From positions 14,730,551 through 14,794,550 of the forward strand of contig CM033106.1 in the NCBI GenBank assembly GCA_019321725.1: a stretch of 64,000 nt of DNA. The letters run 5' to 3'. The translations under genes and the position numbers were made by a program. Origin of the DNA: Paulownia fortunei (lineage: Eukaryota > Streptophyta > Magnoliopsida > Lamiales > Paulowniaceae). Positions 60,534-64,000 of the stretch are shown piece after piece. How positions within the stretch are numbered: the stretch's first letter is position 1; every line of letters begins with the position of its first letter. The notes beneath the pieces are model-generated. The model had not been told where the DNA came from and made no database searches. It saw only the letters and a program-made list of their open reading frames with translations.

Positions 60534-62275
60534 ATGCCTATGGCGATTCCTATCAAGCCAAATAATTATGTTTGTACTTTTGACAGGAAAGCTTCAAAAC
60601 GGTGCTGTGTCTCTTCCAGTGCAGCTGCCACTGGCCTTAGGCCTTTCTCCTTCCAATGTAATGCTAAGCCTTGTGACCAGATCCCGACTAGATGACGATC
60701 TGGAAACTACAAGCCTCCCCTTTGGGATTTCGATTTTATTCAATTGTTGAGCAGTGAATACACGGTGTCATGCATCATGTCTAAATTATATACTTGATCA
60801 ATCATTAGTATATATTTTATCCTTGTGGAGATTTTAAGTGCTGACAGGAAACTATGAATATGCAATCTCTACAGGAAGAGAGATACTTGACAAGGGCTTC
60901 TGAGCTGATGATGCAAGTGAAGATGTTGGTGGAGGAAGAAATGGAGCCTCTTCGACAATTGGAGTTGATTGATAACTTGCAGAGGCTGGGTATATCTTAT
61001 CACTTTGAGGACAAAATCAACCAAATCTTAAATTATATATATCAGGAGCACAAATATTGCAAGAATTACGAAAGGGATTTGTACTCAACAGCTCTTGAAT
61101 TCAGACTCCTGAGACAACATCGTTTTAGCATCTCTCAAGGTGCTAAAATTGGTTATATGAATACATATTTATGTATGTACTTCACATGTTTCTTGAAGCT
61201 AAATCGTAACTTTTTTTCATTGCAGAGATATTCGATTGTTTCAAGAACGACAGGGGTGATTTCAAGCCAAGCCTTGGTGACAATACCAAAGGATTGTTAC
61301 AACTGTATGAAGCATCTTTCCTGTTGACAGAAAGTGAAAAGACCTTGGAGCTAGCCAGAGAATTTGCCGCCAATTCTCTGGAGAAAAAACTTGATGATGA
61401 GGGTCATGGAATTGATAAGTATCTTACATTATTGGTGCGCCATGCTTTGGAGCTCCCACTTCATTGAAGGATTCCAAGGCTAAATGCAAGATGGTTCATA
61501 GACGCCTATGGGAGGAGACCAGACATGAATCCAATTGTGCTTGAGCTTGCAAAACTGGACTTCAACATTGTTCAATAAACACATCAACAAGAACTAAAAC
61601 ATGTCTCAAGGTTATTAATTGACTAATTCGATATACTTAATGGTCTGGAAATGCCTTAACAAGGTCAAAGATGGTACTTTTCGTTTTCTGGGTTCCTAAT
61701 TAATTTTGATAATCATAACTATGATACTAGTACTTTAAATCTGTCATTGAAGATGCTAAGAATTTTGATTTGTGTTTTCATGCATATATAGATGGTGGAA
61801 GCAAACATGCCTAGCTGAAAAGCTGCCATTTTCGAGGGATAGGCTGGTGGAGTGTTACTTCTTGACCATTGGAGAGCTCTTCCAGCCTCAATATGGATAT
61901 TCAAGAATAATGGGTACCAAGGTCAATGCTTTAGTAACAATAATTGATGATATATTTGATGTTTACGGTACCTTGGAAGAACTACAACTCTTCAATAATG
62001 CTATTCAAAGGTTAGAAATAATTTCACAACATATATAATTACTTTATTTTAAATCAAAAAATTAATTTAATTTAATCTTGTATATAAAGGCATAAAGCAT
62101 GTAATTTTGAATCTTTTATTCCAATTCATGTTTCATCATATATACCACTTCACGATGCACGTCAAGTGTGTGATCTACAAAGAATTGTTTACTTAAGAAA
62201 GTATGAACTGCCGCTCTTTTCTTTTTCAGATGGGATATTGAAGCAATGGACAAACTCCAAAATTTTAACTTATGA
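60534..62275 (+). pseudogene. TPS: Terpene synthase (TPS-b-like, probably monoterpene) pseudogene, exons 1-4 and start of 5
   Basis: Terpene synthases convert prenyl diphosphates to terpenes; TPS-b members usually act in plastids. Exon 1 (60534-60764, 77 codons) starts with a Ser/Ala/basic-rich stretch that fits a transit peptide and reaches the RRX8W motif, but the first Arg codon is TGA (60693-60695): the remainder reads RSGNYKPPLWDFDFIQLL. Exon 2 is 60875-61139 (or from 60848), exon 3 61226-61610, exon 4 61792-62010 (219 bases, the classic length). Exon 4 holds the metal-binding DDxxD as [11 protein letters not shown]. Splice phases 0, 1, 2 and 2 join in one frame throughout. Further in-frame stops: TGA at 61465-61467 in [14 protein letters not shown] and TAA at 61576-61578 before THQQELKHVSR. 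Exon 5 (from 62230, WDIEAMDKLQNFNL) ends at TGA 62273-62275 and loses similarity; the NSE/DTE motif and exons 6-7 are missing. Three stops but no frameshift point to recent loss. Confidence 0.92.
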
Positions 62276-62355
62276 AATGTGAATCATAATGATCAAGAAA
62301 ATATTATTTTTAATTGTTTAAAATAATATAGGAGTAATTATTTTTTAATCCCACC

Positions 62356-62892
62356 AGGTACAATTAATGCCGTTACCTAACATAACCACAACAATTTGAT
62401 GTGTAGAATGTGAGTGACTACTTTTATTAATGACCAAGGACATTGCTGATCATGTGTACATTTTCTGTATCCAGTGATTTAAGATTCCATAGAGTGAAAA
62501 AAATTTAAAGACACTACTTTTATTATCGTTGGAATCTTATACCATGTTCTCAATTCATTTTAAAATCGGATTTGATGTTCCATTTCCACAAGCCCACATG
62601 AACTAATCATAAACAAATGCAATGACAATCACATGTCTGAAAGCTGAAATGTCTTATCATGTCAGCAAAATACATAAAAATGACAGATGGAGACAGACAT
62701 CTATCGTACTAGGTTAAGCCATATTTGCAACAGAAAGCACCTCTATTCATCCAACTCCCCAAGAAAAAGAAAAAAGGAAAAGGAAAGATTAATTGATCAA
62801 TGTCTACCATCAGAATGCGGCAATTCCTAACAAGCCTACTAATTATCTTTGTACCTTTGAAAAGAAAGCTTCAAAACTGTGTTGTGTCTCCT
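62356..62892 (+). pseudogene. TPS: Second TPS copy: promoter and first codons only
   Basis: Tandem duplicate of 60085-60620. The match runs through the upstream region to the start codon (62815-62817) and about 75 bases of exon 1 (AAAGCTTCAAAACTGTGTTGTGTCTC). Just after the ATG it lacks five bases relative to copy 1, so the reading frame is shifted. Similarity ends near 62892, where AT-rich sequence begins; no other exon follows. It shows that at least two TPS genes stood in tandem. Confidence 0.8.
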
Positions 62893-63099
62893 TGAAAACA
62901 TTAATTATAATGTAGAAAATTTAATTTAAAAATAAATTAAAAATTAAATTGATATAAATATTTAAAATATCATAATTAGATTATATTACAACCCTAAAAA
63001 AATAAATTAGTTCATGGTAAAAATAAACAATAACTTAACAATATTCATGAATTTAATTAATGAGAAAAAGAGAAAAATGAAATAAAACTTGAAAAATGA
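62893..63099. other. Very AT-rich spacer
   Basis: Runs of AAATTAA and TTTAAAAT words interrupt TPS copy 2. It may be the edge of the repeat to its right. No motif recognised. Confidence 0.4.
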
Positions 63100-64000
63100 T
63101 GAGTTTATTCCTTTATAAATGTCTTTTTCTCAAATTTTGGAAGAATTCTCTCATCTTCTTCCTTCTTTTTTCTTGGCTTGTTTTCTCTTCTCTCTCTCTT
63201 TTCCTCTCTCAAAATCAAATTTTCCACCCTTGGAGACTTTTGAAATGTTGAAAATCAAATGGAAGATGTCCTAAAGAGGTCATTTTGCCATTATTTGTCC
63301 GCCGGACAACACCTAGACGCTAATTGGCGCTGCCCATTCTGTCCAAGACAACACCTACAACACCTATACGCTGCACTTGTTGCCCAAGATCCGACTCTGC
63401 AGTGCCAATTGACTTTTTCAATCGATATTTCACTATGTCCAAGACCAAACAGGCTTTTGGTGTCTTCATATGAATTGTAGCCATATGTCTTAACTTTCTA
63501 TAGCTTTATGAATAAGCTCTATGACATCTGTGGAGGGAGTTATGCCCAAAATATCAAGATATATCATACCAAAAATTTTCAGTTAAGTGCAAACTATTTA
63601 ACCTGATTTTTCTTATTAAAATAGAAATAATTGAATTTTATAGTAAACATAAACGTTATAGATATATCTCTTGAATTTCCAATGATTTAAGAAACAAGTC
63701 AAAATGATATTGGAGCAAAACTTTATGATTGAAATACGAACACTACCCTCAATAGTACCAAAAAACAGATTATTTTAAATTTTAACCAAGTTTTTATGTT
63801 TATTTCCATTTTTTCTCATTTTGCTATTACCTACAATATTTCAAACTAAATGCATAAAAAATAACATAAATACTCAAAAACTAATCAAAAAGTTAAGTAA
63901 ATGGTACTCAATTAATGAATGTAAAATCTACTCATCAGATAGTTTTGTAACCACATGTCATGAGAGGATTTCGTAAAAGAGAATTATGGTTATTTAAAGT
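63100..64000 (-). repeat. Probable LTR-like retrotransposon sequence at the right edge
   Basis: Resembles in style the plus-strand view of the two Tat/Athila LTRs: T/C-rich CTTCTTTTTTCTTGG runs, a GGAGGGAGTTATGCCCAAAAT phrase comparable with GGAGTTACGCCCAAAAT at 51174, and long AT-rich ends. The other boundary is outside the window and no LTR terminus was located, so the call is tentative. The short open frame at 63259-63480 has no recognisable motif. Confidence 0.35.

Noticed and set aside
63259..63480. 73-codon open frame rich in Pro, His and Gln
   Set aside because: No recognisable domain, no promoter or intron context, and it lies in probable LTR sequence.

Overview
This window looks like nuclear DNA of a flowering plant, probably a woody dicot or magnoliid. 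It is AT-rich and packed with nested LTR retrotransposons of typical plant lineages (Ty1/copia, chromodomain Ty3/gypsy, Tat/Athila-like). The few host genes have plant-type introns and belong to plant families: a ULP2-type SUMO protease, a TPS-b-like terpene synthase and a LONELY GUY (LOG) cytokinin-activating enzyme. I cannot name the species. I see no bacterial, organellar, rRNA, tRNA or CRISPR features.

Layout. 1-3674: part of a minus-strand, apparently non-coding large LTR element; its 2.0-kb LTR truncates a decayed plus-strand copia element (copia-1, 3675-13410). A minus-strand Tat/Athila-like element with gag-protease only (4864-10660, target duplication CCTCG) lies inside copia-1. 13422-22641: a complete Tekay/Del-like chromodomain gypsy element (plus strand, TSD AGTTA) with broken gag, protease and RT but a long open integrase-chromodomain frame. 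22647-24190: intergenic DNA and a LINE reverse transcriptase remnant. 24200-31991: copia element A with extra copies of its own 3' tail and LTR end in front. 31992-40910: a decayed minus-strand gypsy element (gypsy-2) whose right LTR carries a solo LTR of the Tekay-like family (36547-38802, TSD CAATG). 40911-49557: copia element B, a mosaic relative of A. 49820-53260: the 3' end of a second Tat/Athila-like element. 53264-53881: an intronless LOG pseudogene. About 54150-54924: another gypsy-2 LTR fragment that runs into a 100-N assembly gap.

Host genes sit at the right end. Directly after the gap are the last four visible exons of a ULP2/SPF-type SUMO protease (55034-58654), with the catalytic Cys block and a C-terminal tail holding two candidate SUMO-interacting motifs; the His and Asp part of the catalytic site is not in the window. 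Then comes a terpene synthase pseudogene (60534-62275) with conserved splice phases, three in-frame stops (one inside the RRX8W motif) and no exons after the start of exon 5. A second copy of its promoter and 5' coding end (about 62356-62892) is the remnant of a tandem TPS cluster.

I did not find an obviously new molecular system. The most informative points are the tandem TPS decay, the processed LOG pseudogene next to Tat/Athila-type sequence, the SUMO protease split by retrotransposon and gap, the mosaic copia A/B family with variable GC-rich leaders, and several unusual repeat modules inside LTRs. All similarity statements come from reading by eye; no alignments or database searches were run.
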